DNA of 19,425 bases from Actinomycetes bacterium. Its GTDB lineage: Bacteria; Actinomycetota; Thermoleophilia; Solirubrobacterales; 70-9. Below the pieces are notes generated by a model. The model was not told the DNA's origin, did not search any database, and worked only from the letters and a program-made list of their open reading frames with translations. A program made the translations under genes and the position numbers. The stretch is taken from positions 1 through 19,425 of the forward strand of contig JAEZIQ010000138.1 in NCBI GenBank assembly GCA_023436605.1, given 5' to 3'. Of this stretch, positions 7,697-16,112 are shown piece by piece (within the stretch, counting starts at the first letter, position 1; every line of letters begins with the position of its first letter).

Positions 7697-9144
7697 AGAG
7701 ACGCCGTCGCTCAAGAATCACCGCGAGCCCGGTCCTGGTCGGGGCGATCACCGCTGTGATCGCGGTGGTCAGCGTGTTCTTCTCGTACAACGCGAACAAG
7801 GGCCTGCCCTTCGTGCCGACCTACGAGGTGAAGGCCGAGCTGCCCTCCGCTGCTTCGCTGGTTTCGGGCAACGAAGTCCGGATCGCCGGTGTCCGGGTCG
7901 GAATCGTCAGTGAGGTCAACGCCCGACAGCTCGACGATGGCCGTTCGATCGCGGTGGCGACCATGAAGCTTGACAAGAGCGTGGAACCGATTCCCGAAGA
8001 TTCCACGGTGCTGGTCCGACAGCGTTCGGCGATGGGACTCAAATACCTGTTGCTCACTCCGGGTGATTCCGGTCAGGGCTTGAAGGCAGGGGGGACCATT
8101 CCCGAGTCCCAGGCCGAAGAACCGGTCGACATGGACCAGTGGTTCAACATGTTCCAGGAGCCGGTCCGTCGCGCGATCCAGAAGAACTTGGCTGAGTACG
8201 GAGGGGCTTTTGCGGCTCGCGGCGCCGACATCAATCAGATCCTGGGTGATTTGCCACCGCTGCTCGAAGTCGCTGAGCCTGTCGCTAGGAATCTTGCGTC
8301 GGAGAAGACCGGACTCCGAGGGTTCGTGCGTGGCCTCGCCCAGGCAGCCGCAGAAGTTGCTCCGGTGGCCGAGACACAGGCCGACATGTTCGTCCAGTTG
8401 GACACCACTTTTACAGCGCTCGCAGAAGTCGCCAGGCCCTACATTCAGGACTCGATCAGCGAGAGCGTTCCCACCCAGCAGGCCGTGATCAGAAACGGAC
8501 CACGGATCAGGCCCTTCCTGCTTACGTCAGCGAAGTTCATGGAGAAACTGCGGCCAGGGGCCAAGGCGCTTGGTGAAAGCGCACCGATCACCGCACGTTC
8601 GTTTGACATCGGCATTCCCGTACTTCGCTCTTCCCCCGATCTCTACAACGAGCTCGCCCCGACCGCAAGGTCTCTACGGCGCTTTGGGGAGAACACCGCA
8701 GTTAACGACGGACTCGACACGCTGATCTCAACCCAGCAGATTCTGACGCCGTTGCTGCGTCAGGTGACGCCGAGCCAGAACGTCTGCAACTACCTGGCGC
8801 TTCTCTTCCGGAACATTGCCAGCGCCACCAGCGCCAAGAACGACCAGGGACACTTCCTGCGGGCCGTGAGTGTTCTGCCGCCTGTTGCCCCCAACGGTGA
8901 GGGCATACCTTCGGACCAGATGGCCAACGGTCCCAATGGAAATACTTCCGACACAGCCACGATTAGTTATCTGCACTCGATTCCCTATCCGAACACGGCT
9001 GCCCCTGGACAGACACGTGAGTGCGAGCCCGGCAATCAGCCCGACACATTCCCAAGGGCGATCAGCGTCGGCAATTTCCCAGGCAATCAGGGCGTGGAAA
9101 CCTTCATGCAGTCAAATGCTCAGCTGAACTGGCGGACCAAGTGA
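7693..9144 (+). CDS. MCE-domain protein 3 of 6
   Basis: 483 residues, ATG overlapping the preceding stop (ATGA), so translation is coupled. A very basic N-terminus (MKRRRRSR) precedes one transmembrane helix (about 12-31), giving a cytoplasm-in topology. The MCE domain lies at about 43-120 with EVRIAGVRVGIV and YLLLTPG. An approximately 250-residue helical region follows, then a C-terminal part with two cysteines (NVCNY; RECEPG). Predicted role: extracytoplasmic lipid-binding or tunnel subunit of an Mce importer. The MCE-to-helix junction reads VDMDQWFNMFQEP, a divergent version of the junction shared by proteins 1 and 6. Confidence 0.9.
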   Translation: MKRRRRSRITASPVLVGAITAVIAVVSVFFSYNANKGLPFVPTYEVKAELPSAASLVSGNEVRIAGVRVGIVSEVNARQLDDGRSIAVATMKLDKSVEPIPEDSTVLVRQRSAMGLKYLLLTPGDSGQGLKAGGTIPESQAEEPVDMDQWFNMFQEPVRRAIQKNLAEYGGAFAARGADINQILGDLPPLLEVAEPVARNLASEKTGLRGFVRGLAQAAAEVAPVAETQADMFVQLDTTFTALAEVARPYIQDSISESVPTQQAVIRNGPRIRPFLLTSAKFMEKLRPGAKALGESAPITARSFDIGIPVLRSSPDLYNELAPTARSLRRFGENTAVNDGLDTLISTQQILTPLLRQVTPSQNVCNYLALLFRNIASATSAKNDQGHFLRAVSVLPPVAPNGEGIPSDQMANGPNGNTSDTATISYLHSIPYPNTAAPGQTRECEPGNQPDTFPRAISVGNFPGNQGVETFMQSNAQLNWRTK

Positions 9145-10640
9145 GCGATCACCGTAAGCCCAGCCGCTACAACCAGCAGTTCTTCCGCCAGTGGGGAGGT
9201 CCGGGACCGCTTTTCTTCGGGCTCCTGGCCGTAATCATCGTCCTGATCGGGCTGTGGCTGGCCTTCACCAAGACGATTCCGTTCACCAGCCCCGGTTACG
9301 AAGTACAGGCGACTTTCCGCAACGCCGTGAACATCGCGATCAAGTCACCGGTCCGAATCGCCGGCGTCAACGTCGGCAAGGTCACCGACATGGAACAGAA
9401 GGGTGACAACACCGTCGTCACCTTCACCGTCGATGACGAGGGCCGCCCGATCCGCGAGGACGCCTCAGCCCAGATCCGGCCCCGACTGTTCCTCGAAGGC
9501 AACTGGTTCATCGACCTCGATCCCGGGACCCCTGAATCGAAGGAAATGCCGGACAACGGCATGATCCCGGTGAGCAACACCGCGACCAGCGTCCAGGTAG
9601 GCGATCTCCTGCGCACCCTTCAGACTCCCGAGCGGGCCAACATCCAGCGCCTCCTGGCAAGCCTCGGTACCGGTCTTAACGCGGAACCGACGGCCGAGCA
9701 GGACCTGACTTTTGAGCCTTGGGTACACGGTCTCAGCGGTGGCGAGGCCCTCAACCTTGCCTATCGACGGGGCGAGACCGCTTCTCGAGGCACGGCGATC
9801 GTCAACGAAGCGACCCTCGGCATCCAGCCGAATGACCTGGGCAACCTTCTCCGAGGCCTCAGTCGCGTCACCGGGGCGGTCAATGAACGCGGGGACGATC
9901 TGACCGGCTTTGTCACGAACTTCGCCACCTTCACCGGCGCTCTCGCGGCGGAGTCTGAGAACCTTGGCCTAACCATCCGGCGTCTTGGACCGACTCTCGT
10001 AGTCGCCCGTCGAGCTCTGACCAGTCTCAACGCAAGCCTTCCCGCATTGCGTGGCTTCGCCATCGCGACCACGCCAGCACTTAACGAGCTGCCCCGTACG
10101 ATCAGGGTGACCCGGCCGTTCCTGCGCCAGCTCCGGTACCTGCTCACCGACCGGGAGCTCGGTGGATTGGCCACGATCATCAGGCAGAGCACTCCGGACG
10201 CCGCCAAGTCGGCAGCCGAGACTCTGAAGCTGCTTCCCCAGTTGAGGAATTTCGGCCTCTGCATTGCTGACACGATCAGTCCGACCGGCGACCAGGTCAT
10301 CGAAGATGGTGCTTTCGGTAACGGTCAGCCTGCCCATCGTGAGTTCTTTTACGCCGCCGTCGGCGCGGCCGGTAGCTCCAACATGTTCGACGGTAACGGC
10401 GCGTTCGCCCGAGTTCAGGGCGGCGGTGGACCGATCACTGTCAAGATGGACGACCCAGGGGAGAGCGTCGGTTCGAGAGTCCTTTACGGGCGTATGGAAT
10501 CGGCGCCGATCGGAACCTCACCGCTGGCGCCGGGCGTTCCGCCTATCGTGAGCGACCAACTCTGCAATGAGCAGGAAATTCCCGAACTCAACGGACCCAT
10601 GGCGGGTCCAGGAGTCCCGAGCCCGGCGGCGTATCCATGA
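9141..10640 (+). CDS. MCE-domain protein 4 of 6
   Basis: 499 residues from GTG 9141, which overlaps the previous stop as GTGA. The frame is open back to 9021, but the coupled GTG fits the pattern of the operon and gives a normal N-terminus. One transmembrane helix (about 22-42), then the MCE domain (about 52-129) with PVRIAGVNVGKV and WFIDLDPGT. A helical region (about 145-400) contains many conserved Leu/Arg heptad-like positions. The tail holds two cysteines (GLCIAD; QLCNEQ) and a Pro/Gly-rich end. Predicted lipid-handling subunit outside the membrane, acting with the other five MCE proteins. Confidence 0.9.
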   Translation: MSDHRKPSRYNQQFFRQWGGPGPLFFGLLAVIIVLIGLWLAFTKTIPFTSPGYEVQATFRNAVNIAIKSPVRIAGVNVGKVTDMEQKGDNTVVTFTVDDEGRPIREDASAQIRPRLFLEGNWFIDLDPGTPESKEMPDNGMIPVSNTATSVQVGDLLRTLQTPERANIQRLLASLGTGLNAEPTAEQDLTFEPWVHGLSGGEALNLAYRRGETASRGTAIVNEATLGIQPNDLGNLLRGLSRVTGAVNERGDDLTGFVTNFATFTGALAAESENLGLTIRRLGPTLVVARRALTSLNASLPALRGFAIATTPALNELPRTIRVTRPFLRQLRYLLTDRELGGLATIIRQSTPDAAKSAAETLKLLPQLRNFGLCIADTISPTGDQVIEDGAFGNGQPAHREFFYAAVGAAGSSNMFDGNGAFARVQGGGGPITVKMDDPGESVGSRVLYGRMESAPIGTSPLAPGVPPIVSDQLCNEQEIPELNGPMAGPGVPSPAAYP

Positions 10641-11947
10641 AACGTGCGATAAGAACACACTTCAAGGACTTTCTGGCGATCGCCGGCCTGATCGTGATCG
10701 CGCTCGCGGTGCTGCTCTTCATCCTGTCCAACCAGAAGGCGGCTCTGCCGTCCTGGATTCCCGGACTGGGTCAGGACTTCTACTCGATCAACGTCGAGCT
10801 TGAAACGGCCCAGGCGGTCACCCCGGGTCAGGGGCAGGCCGCCGTCATCGCCGGCATCAACGTCGGCAAGGTGGGGGCTTCCTCGCTCGAAGACGGGATC
10901 GCCCGGGTCCGGCTTGATATCGAGCCTAAGTACAAGGAGCTGATCCACGAGGACGCCGAGTTCCTGCTCCGTCCCAAGACGGGGCTGAGCGACATGGTGG
11001 TCGAGATCGACCCCGGCACCAAGGGGCCGACCCCGCCCGAAGGAACGACTTTCCCGGTGTCGCAGGGTCTGTCGAATGTCCAGATGGACCAGATCCTCGC
11101 CTCACTTGACCGTGACACCCAGGACTATCTCGTGTTGCTCCTGAACGGGGCTGGCGAGGGTCTGAACGGCCGCGGACCGGAGCTCTCCCAGGCTCTTCGC
11201 CGGTTTGCACCATTCTCCACTTACACCGCCCGGATCAACGGAGAGTTGGAGAAGCGACGCAAGTTCATCCGCAAGGGCATCAACTCCTTCAGCAAGGTGG
11301 CCACGGAACTCGGCAACAATGATCAGGTCGTCGCCGACTTCATTTCGAACTCCAAGAGGTCCCTGAGTAACTACGCAGCGCAGGAAGCATCGCTGCGCGA
11401 AGCCCTGCGGGAATTCCCGTCGACTCTGGAGGCGGGGCGCACCAACCTGGCCAAGTCCGATCAGCTTTCGCAGCTCACGCGGCCCACCCTGCTCGGCCTG
11501 ATTCCAGGAGCCAGGAACCTCAAGGGATCTCTGCGGTCGGTGCAGCGCCTCGCCACCGACACGACCGCGACGGTCCGGGACAACATCAGGCCCTTCGCTC
11601 GCGAAGTTCAGCCGGTTTTCCGTGACTTGGCGAAAACAAGTCGAGCGGGATCCAGGACCACCCCGAATCTTCGACTCACCTTCACCGAGCTGAACACACT
11701 GCTCAACACTCTTGCCTACAACCCCCCGGGCGATGCCGAAGGTTTCCTCTTCTACGCGCCCTGGATGAATCACAACTTCAACGCATCCGTCGCATTCCAG
11801 GACGGTGCTGGTCTTGTCCGACGCGGAGTGAGCATGGTGAACTGCAACACCGCCACCCAATTCGAAAGAGTCAAGCTCGGCCTGCCCCAGCTCGAGCCCG
11901 CGTATCGCCTCAATCAGCTGCCCCCCGACACAGCGATCTGCGACTGA
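10637..11947 (+). CDS. MCE-domain protein 5 of 6
   Basis: 436 residues, the shortest of the six; ATG overlaps the previous stop (ATGA). One transmembrane helix (about 12-31), then the MCE domain (about 48-127) with AAVIAGINVGKV and VVEIDPGT. The helical region (about 140-350) is rich in charged residues. The C-terminal segment contains YNPPGDAEGFLFYAPWMNHN, a pattern I associate with C-terminal parts of some actinobacterial Mce proteins. Two cysteines lie near the end (NCNTA; AICD). No lipobox is visible, so it is not an obvious LprK/MceE-type lipoprotein. Predicted extracytoplasmic lipid-transport subunit. Confidence 0.9.
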   Translation: MKRAIRTHFKDFLAIAGLIVIALAVLLFILSNQKAALPSWIPGLGQDFYSINVELETAQAVTPGQGQAAVIAGINVGKVGASSLEDGIARVRLDIEPKYKELIHEDAEFLLRPKTGLSDMVVEIDPGTKGPTPPEGTTFPVSQGLSNVQMDQILASLDRDTQDYLVLLLNGAGEGLNGRGPELSQALRRFAPFSTYTARINGELEKRRKFIRKGINSFSKVATELGNNDQVVADFISNSKRSLSNYAAQEASLREALREFPSTLEAGRTNLAKSDQLSQLTRPTLLGLIPGARNLKGSLRSVQRLATDTTATVRDNIRPFAREVQPVFRDLAKTSRAGSRTTPNLRLTFTELNTLLNTLAYNPPGDAEGFLFYAPWMNHNFNASVAFQDGAGLVRRGVSMVNCNTATQFERVKLGLPQLEPAYRLNQLPPDTAICD

Positions 11948-13515
11948 TGAACAAGCAAGCGCCCTCAATCGGACAACTCATCGCCATCGCGGGCTTCGCG
12001 CTCTCGTGCTTCGGTCTGCTGCTCTTCGTCTGGGTCGCCTTCGGTGGGCCGAGTCCTCTCGCCGCGCGGGGCTACGAAGTGAAGCTCCCGCTCACGCAGG
12101 TCGGGCAGCTGGCTGAGCAGTCTCAGGTTGACATCTCCGGTATCGAGGTCGGACGGGTCAAATCGATCGATCTCGGCGAGGGTGATGAAGAGGGTTCGGC
12201 AATCGTGACTCTCAATATCGAGCCTGAGTACGCACCGGTTCCGAAGGACACGCGAGCCATCCTGCGGGCCAAGAGCCTCCTGGGCGAGGCTTACATCGAA
12301 CTGACACCCGGCGACAAGCGGGACGGCATGCTGGAAGACGGCGACCAGCTTCCGCCGGCCCAGGTGGCCAAATCCGTACAGTTGGACGAGATCTTCCGCA
12401 CCTTCGACGAGAAGACCCGAGAAGCGTTCAAGCAGGGGGCGATTGACAACGCGATCGCGATCGGTGGCCGCGGCGCGACCCTGAACCAGACATTGGGCGT
12501 TCTGCCTGGCACGCTGACCTCGCTGGACGACGTCCTCCAGGTGTTGAACAGCCAGGAAGAAGACGTTTCTAGGCTGATCAAGAACACCGGTGTGGTCTTC
12601 GACGCGCTCAGCAAGCGGCAGGGTCAGCTCAGTGGCATGATCCGCAACACCGACACGGTGTTCACGACGCTGGCTGATCGGGACGAGCAGCTGAAGGACT
12701 TCTTCCGGGTCTTCCCGACTTTCCTTCGGGAGTCACGGGCCACGCAAGACCGGCTGGGTGACTTTTCCGACTTCGCGACTCCCCGCGTCCGCAAGCTGAT
12801 TCCCGTGGCCGAGCAGCTGTCGCCCACCTTCAAGGCTTCGGCTCGTCTGGCTCCGGTCAGCGAGCGCCTCTACAGAGGCTTGCGTCCCGTGATTCGCAAG
12901 GCACCCAAGGCGTTCCCCTCGCTGCGGGCGTTCCTCGACGAAGACGCTCCAACGCTCCTGGCGCGGATCCCCGACTACTTTGCCGAGTTCAATCCGTTCC
13001 TGGAGACCGCCAGCCTTTACCGGAAGGAAATTGCGGCAACCATCGGCAACGCGGCTTCAGTGACCAACGCTGCGAACTCGTATCTTGGGAAGTCGACCAA
13101 GATCATCCGGGCTGGAATCAGGTTAGGACCGTCCAGCTACGCGGCGTACCCGACCGGCCAGTCGTCGGACCGGACCAATCCCTACACCAAGCCCGGTGCC
13201 AACCAGAATTTCCAGACCGGTAATCAGCAGGTATTCAATGCTGCTAACTGTACGGCCTCGGTCAACGCCACCATCCAGCCGTGGGGGACACTGACACCGA
13301 TCCAGCAGTCCCAATTTGGGGTGAACCTGCGTTACGGTTTTAGTCCGGCATACCAGGAGCAGCTCTACGACCAGCTGATCGAGTTCCTGATGGCGGGGAA
13401 CACCCAGACAAACAACGTTCCGGCTCCCGGCTGCCCCCAGCAGGAACCCTTCGAACCGATCGGTGACCCGTCACAGCCTGATAGTCAGTATCTCCACGTT
13501 TTCCGTGAACCCTGA
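11947..13515 (+). CDS. MCE-domain protein 6 of 6
   Basis: 522 residues, ATG overlapping the previous stop (TGATG); last gene of the MCE operon. One transmembrane helix (about 9-32), MCE domain (about 42-122) with QVDISGIEVGRV and YIELTPG. A helical region (about 145-390) begins QLDEIFRTFDEKTREA, matching protein 1 at residues 152-158. The C-terminal 130 residues are Asn/Gln/Pro-rich with cysteines in NCTASV and GCPQQ. The MCE operon has no associated YrbE/MlaE permease or ATPase in this window, so partners must be encoded elsewhere. No convincing hairpin terminator follows before the next gene. Confidence 0.9.
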   Translation: MNKQAPSIGQLIAIAGFALSCFGLLLFVWVAFGGPSPLAARGYEVKLPLTQVGQLAEQSQVDISGIEVGRVKSIDLGEGDEEGSAIVTLNIEPEYAPVPKDTRAILRAKSLLGEAYIELTPGDKRDGMLEDGDQLPPAQVAKSVQLDEIFRTFDEKTREAFKQGAIDNAIAIGGRGATLNQTLGVLPGTLTSLDDVLQVLNSQEEDVSRLIKNTGVVFDALSKRQGQLSGMIRNTDTVFTTLADRDEQLKDFFRVFPTFLRESRATQDRLGDFSDFATPRVRKLIPVAEQLSPTFKASARLAPVSERLYRGLRPVIRKAPKAFPSLRAFLDEDAPTLLARIPDYFAEFNPFLETASLYRKEIAATIGNAASVTNAANSYLGKSTKIIRAGIRLGPSSYAAYPTGQSSDRTNPYTKPGANQNFQTGNQQVFNAANCTASVNATIQPWGTLTPIQQSQFGVNLRYGFSPAYQEQLYDQLIEFLMAGNTQTNNVPAPGCPQQEPFEPIGDPSQPDSQYLHVFREP

Positions 13516-13542
13516 CGGGCAAGAACTTCTGCTGCGATCCGT

Positions 13543-13570
13543 TTGTTTTTCGCAACTTCAGGGTCTTAAT
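13543..13570 (+). promoter_or_regulatory. Possible promoter of secreted paralogue P1
   Basis: TTGTTT (13543-13548), 16 bases, then CTTAAT (13565-13570) is a weak sigma70-like pair in the 141-base gap between the MCE operon and P1. It would give a leader of about 80 bases. Other hexamer pairs can be drawn, so this is tentative. Confidence 0.25.
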
Positions 13571-13656
13571 GGTGTTCCTGTCGTGTAAGCTCCGCTCGTT
13601 CTAGGGAGTTTGGGACGCGGGCAATGTCCGTATTGGAAACCAGAGGAGAGACTGAA

Positions 13657-14736
13657 ATGAAGAAAGCTTTTGCAGTAGCCGTAGCAGCGCTGGTGTCGCT
13701 GTTCATGGCGTCAGCAGCACAGGCAGCGAACGAGGAGGTATCGGCTACCACCAAGGTGGAGTCGAAGTCGGGCAAGCTCTATCAGGCCTACCCGGTGCCG
13801 GTTGATTTCACGATCCGAGCGGACGTTTCCGCTCCGCCTTCGGAGACCTTCATCACCCCGATGAAGAACACCCGGACGACCTTCCCGAAGGGTGTTTCGT
13901 TCAACCCCGATCCGAAGATGCCCGTATGCACCGATTCCAAGCTCAGCTTGTCGTCGGACTTGAACACGCCAAGCACCATCGTTGCTGCGTGTAAGGACTC
14001 TGTGGTTGGTACCGGTACCTCGACCATCTACCTGGCAGGCGCCAAGACGGGACCGATCCCGGATCCGATCCTGGTCATCTTCAACGCCGGCAAGTCGGCC
14101 AAGGGCGACCCGAAGATCAAGATCTACGGTTACTCGAAGCAGACCCAGGTCGGAATCCTCATGCACGGTGAACTCAAGAACTCGGTACTTGACGTCGCCG
14201 TCCCGGTCCTGAGCTACGACTCAGCCGTCCAGTACTACCAGTTCGACTTGCCTGGTGATGGCCTTAACCGTCCCGAAATCGACGTCAACACTCGGGGACT
14301 AGATCCCAAGTACGTTCGGGCCACTTGCCCGACCGGGACGTTGGTCACCAAGGCCGACTTCGTTCTCGGCAAGCGCAATCCGAGTACCGGCGAGCCGGTC
14401 GGCGAGGAACGGACCGTCACTTCGGATCCGACCACGCAGAGCTGCGTCGGCGATCCCGGCAAGGCCAAACTGAGTGGCAAGGCCAAAGGCCCGAAGGGCA
14501 AGGTAAAGAGGGGTTCCAAGGCAGCCTTCAAGGTCACCGTGTCCAACAAGGGCACCGGCATTGCGAAGACCGTCAAGGTCTCCGGTCCAGGAGGTAGTGC
14601 GAACGCTGGGAACATTGCTCCCGGCAAGTCCAAGACCGTCACGGTCAGGGCCAAGGTCACCAAGCCGGTCGTGAAGTTCACGATCAAGGGCAAGGGTGTC
14701 TCGGCTAGCACCTCGGCCAAGGTCAAGCTCAAGTAG
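13657..14736 (+). CDS. Secreted four-cysteine family protein P1, with C-terminal CARDB/DUF11-like domain
   Basis: 359 residues; I do not recognise the core family. A clear signal peptide (1-23, ending AQA) indicates export. The core (about 25-265) contains GTGTSTIYLAG, DPILVIFNAGK, KIYGYSKQTQVGILM (155-169), VPVLSYDSAV (182-191) and LGKRNPSTGEP. Cysteines 91, 112, 224 and 263 are conserved in all four paralogues and suggest two disulfides. The C-terminal domain (about 280-359) reads FKVTVSNKGTGIAKTVKV and GNIAPGKSKTVTV, like CARDB/DUF11 beta-sandwich modules, and is very Lys-rich. Start at 13657 is chosen over an ATG 33 bases upstream because AGAGGAGAG lies just before it and the signal peptide begins there. 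A strong terminator follows. It lies directly downstream of the MCE operon, which hints at a shared envelope role, but function is unknown. Confidence 0.87.
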   Translation: MKKAFAVAVAALVSLFMASAAQAANEEVSATTKVESKSGKLYQAYPVPVDFTIRADVSAPPSETFITPMKNTRTTFPKGVSFNPDPKMPVCTDSKLSLSSDLNTPSTIVAACKDSVVGTGTSTIYLAGAKTGPIPDPILVIFNAGKSAKGDPKIKIYGYSKQTQVGILMHGELKNSVLDVAVPVLSYDSAVQYYQFDLPGDGLNRPEIDVNTRGLDPKYVRATCPTGTLVTKADFVLGKRNPSTGEPVGEERTVTSDPTTQSCVGDPGKAKLSGKAKGPKGKVKRGSKAAFKVTVSNKGTGIAKTVKVSGPGGSANAGNIAPGKSKTVTVRAKVTKPVVKFTIKGKGVSASTSAKVKLK

Positions 14737-14754
14737 CTAGGCCGAAAATGAATG

Positions 14755-14788
14755 AAGAAGGGCGGCCTCAGGGTCGCCCTTCTTTTTT
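14755..14788 (+). terminator. Rho-independent terminator after P1
   Basis: AAGAAGGGCG (14755-14764) pairs with CGCCCTTCTT (14775-14784), extended by three more pairs to a TCAG loop, and is followed by T residues to 14788. It ends only 9 bases before the P2 start codon. Confidence 0.88.
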
Positions 14789-14797
14789 CCCCTCATA

Positions 14798-15904
14798 ATG
14801 AAGCTTCTACTACTTCTTTTGTTGGTTTGGCTTCCTCTCTTGGCGCCGGATTCTGGCAGGGCATCAGAGGAAGAGGTGCAGCTCTCCATGGAAGCTATCC
14901 CCGCTGGGGTCGTTTATCGCGATCTGGAAATGCCAATCGAAGCGAAGCTCCACATTGGCGTATCCGTACCTCCCGGGGCACAACTTGTGACTCCGATGAT
15001 CAACTCTCGAGTCACCTTTCCGGCCGACATGAGTTTTCATCCCGACCCTGACGTGACTCCGGTCTGTCCACTGAGCCGAGTTGGACCGAATGCCGGACTC
15101 CCAACCGGAATCAATAGCGTAGTCGCGGCATGCCCCCGCTCGGTGATAGGCACCGGCACCGCCAGGATTCATCTGGCCCGGTCCGCCGTCCATCCAACTC
15201 TGGACGACCCTCGACTGGTGATTTTCAATGCTGGAAGAACCGCCCAGGGTAGGCCGCGGATCACGATTTACGGCTATTCGGGTCAGGCGGCATCCGATGT
15301 CTACATGACCGGCTATCTCGCCCGAAACGGTGAGCTGGATATCGCGATGGGAGTGCTCCCCTTTGATTCGGCGATTGGCGAATTTACTCTGGGCATCCCG
15401 GGGGCGCCGATCGCTCTTGATGGTGGCGAGCAAGTTGTCGGCAGGGACCCCGGATACCTTCGGGCCAAATGCTCGACCGGGTCCTGGACGGCAGCTGGCA
15501 CCTTCAGGTTCGCGACCAGGAATCAATCAACCGGAAACTTGACATCCGAGCCGTTCGACGTGGATTCGAACTCGTCGTTGCTCGAATGCTCCGGCAGACC
15601 GGGAAAGGTCACCTTGGGAGCAGTACTTTTGAAAGGCAGCAACAAGTTCCGACCTGGATCTACGAGGGCGATGAAGCTCGTGATTTCGAATATCGGTACC
15701 GCTACGGCGAGGAAAGTACGAATTCGGGTGAGCGGGGGAGGGACCGGTTCGTTTCGGACAGCCAACCTTCTCCCTAGGTCTTCGAAGGCCGTCTCGATGA
15801 AGGTCCGGTTTCCAAGAATGGGGCCACCCCGGCGAGTACTCAAAGTGTCGGTTGATGCCGACGGCAGGAAGCGTGTGACCACGATTCGGGTCAAGCAGCC
15901 CTAG
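14798..15904 (+). CDS. Secreted four-cysteine family protein P2 (divergent paralogue)
   Basis: 368 residues, a diverged paralogue of P1. Signal peptide is a run of leucines (residues 3-9) followed by WLPLLAPDSGRAS. The core keeps GTGTARIHLAR, DPRLVIFNAGR and TIYGYSGQ, but loses the SKQTQVGILM block found in the other three. It retains all four cysteines (90, 112, 225, 264) at nearly the same spacing. The C-terminal beta domain (about 280-368: MKLVISNIGTATARKVRIRV) is also present. The ATG is the first start available in this frame, since a TGA lies upstream at 14753 and no GTG/TTG intervenes. There is no Shine-Dalgarno; the 20 bases upstream are nearly all pyrimidine and belong to the P1 terminator. 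Expression may need a leaderless transcript. Its leucine codons (CTA, CTT, TTG) in the signal peptide are less GC-biased than in its neighbours. Confidence 0.82.
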   Translation: MKLLLLLLLVWLPLLAPDSGRASEEEVQLSMEAIPAGVVYRDLEMPIEAKLHIGVSVPPGAQLVTPMINSRVTFPADMSFHPDPDVTPVCPLSRVGPNAGLPTGINSVVAACPRSVIGTGTARIHLARSAVHPTLDDPRLVIFNAGRTAQGRPRITIYGYSGQAASDVYMTGYLARNGELDIAMGVLPFDSAIGEFTLGIPGAPIALDGGEQVVGRDPGYLRAKCSTGSWTAAGTFRFATRNQSTGNLTSEPFDVDSNSSLLECSGRPGKVTLGAVLLKGSNKFRPGSTRAMKLVISNIGTATARKVRIRVSGGGTGSFRTANLLPRSSKAVSMKVRFPRMGPPRRVLKVSVDADGRKRVTTIRVKQP

Positions 15905-15934
15905 CGGTCCGGGGTCTGAGTGCCTTCTCCCCGT

Positions 15935-15952
15935 GCTCCAATAGACTGGAGC
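15935..15952. promoter_or_regulatory. Inverted repeat GCTCCA-N6-TGGAGC between P2 and P3
   Basis: A perfect 6-base inverted repeat 31 bases after the P2 stop, with no following T-run. It could be a weak terminator of P2 or an operator for P3; the sequence does not decide. Confidence 0.3.
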
Positions 15953-16038
15953 GAGGTCTGTCAAGGACCCACTCAGGTGCCCTAGCAGCATAGTTAAGGT
16001 TTGCTAAACGGCGAAACCAAGCGGCGCGCAAGGGTATC

Positions 16039-16044
16039 TATAAG
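16039..16044 (+). promoter_or_regulatory. Possible -10 element of P3 (TATAAG)
   Basis: TATAAG matches the -10 consensus at five of six bases and lies about 70 bases before the P3 start. No good -35 lies 16-18 bases upstream; TTGCTA (16001-16006) is too far away. A promoter here would place the upstream in-frame GTG at 16044 outside the transcript, in line with the ATG at 16113 being the start. Confidence 0.35.
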
Positions 16045-16112
16045 TGACGAGGCGACTGCACCCCAGCAGCCTTCCGTCCACCTCGCCAACTCCCAAAACA
16101 TTGAGGATCCAC

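Noticed and set aside
11102..11968. 288-codon open frame on the minus strand
   Set aside because: Antisense to MCE protein 5, which is well supported by domain content and start/stop coupling.
13516..13656. Possible terminator at the end of the MCE operon
   Set aside because: Only an imperfect pairing near 13520-13533 could be drawn, with no T-run directly after it.
14752..15051. 99-codon plus-strand frame beginning inside the P1 terminator
   Set aside because: Overlaps P2 in another frame and starts within the hairpin; P2's signal peptide and cysteine pattern show the correct frame.
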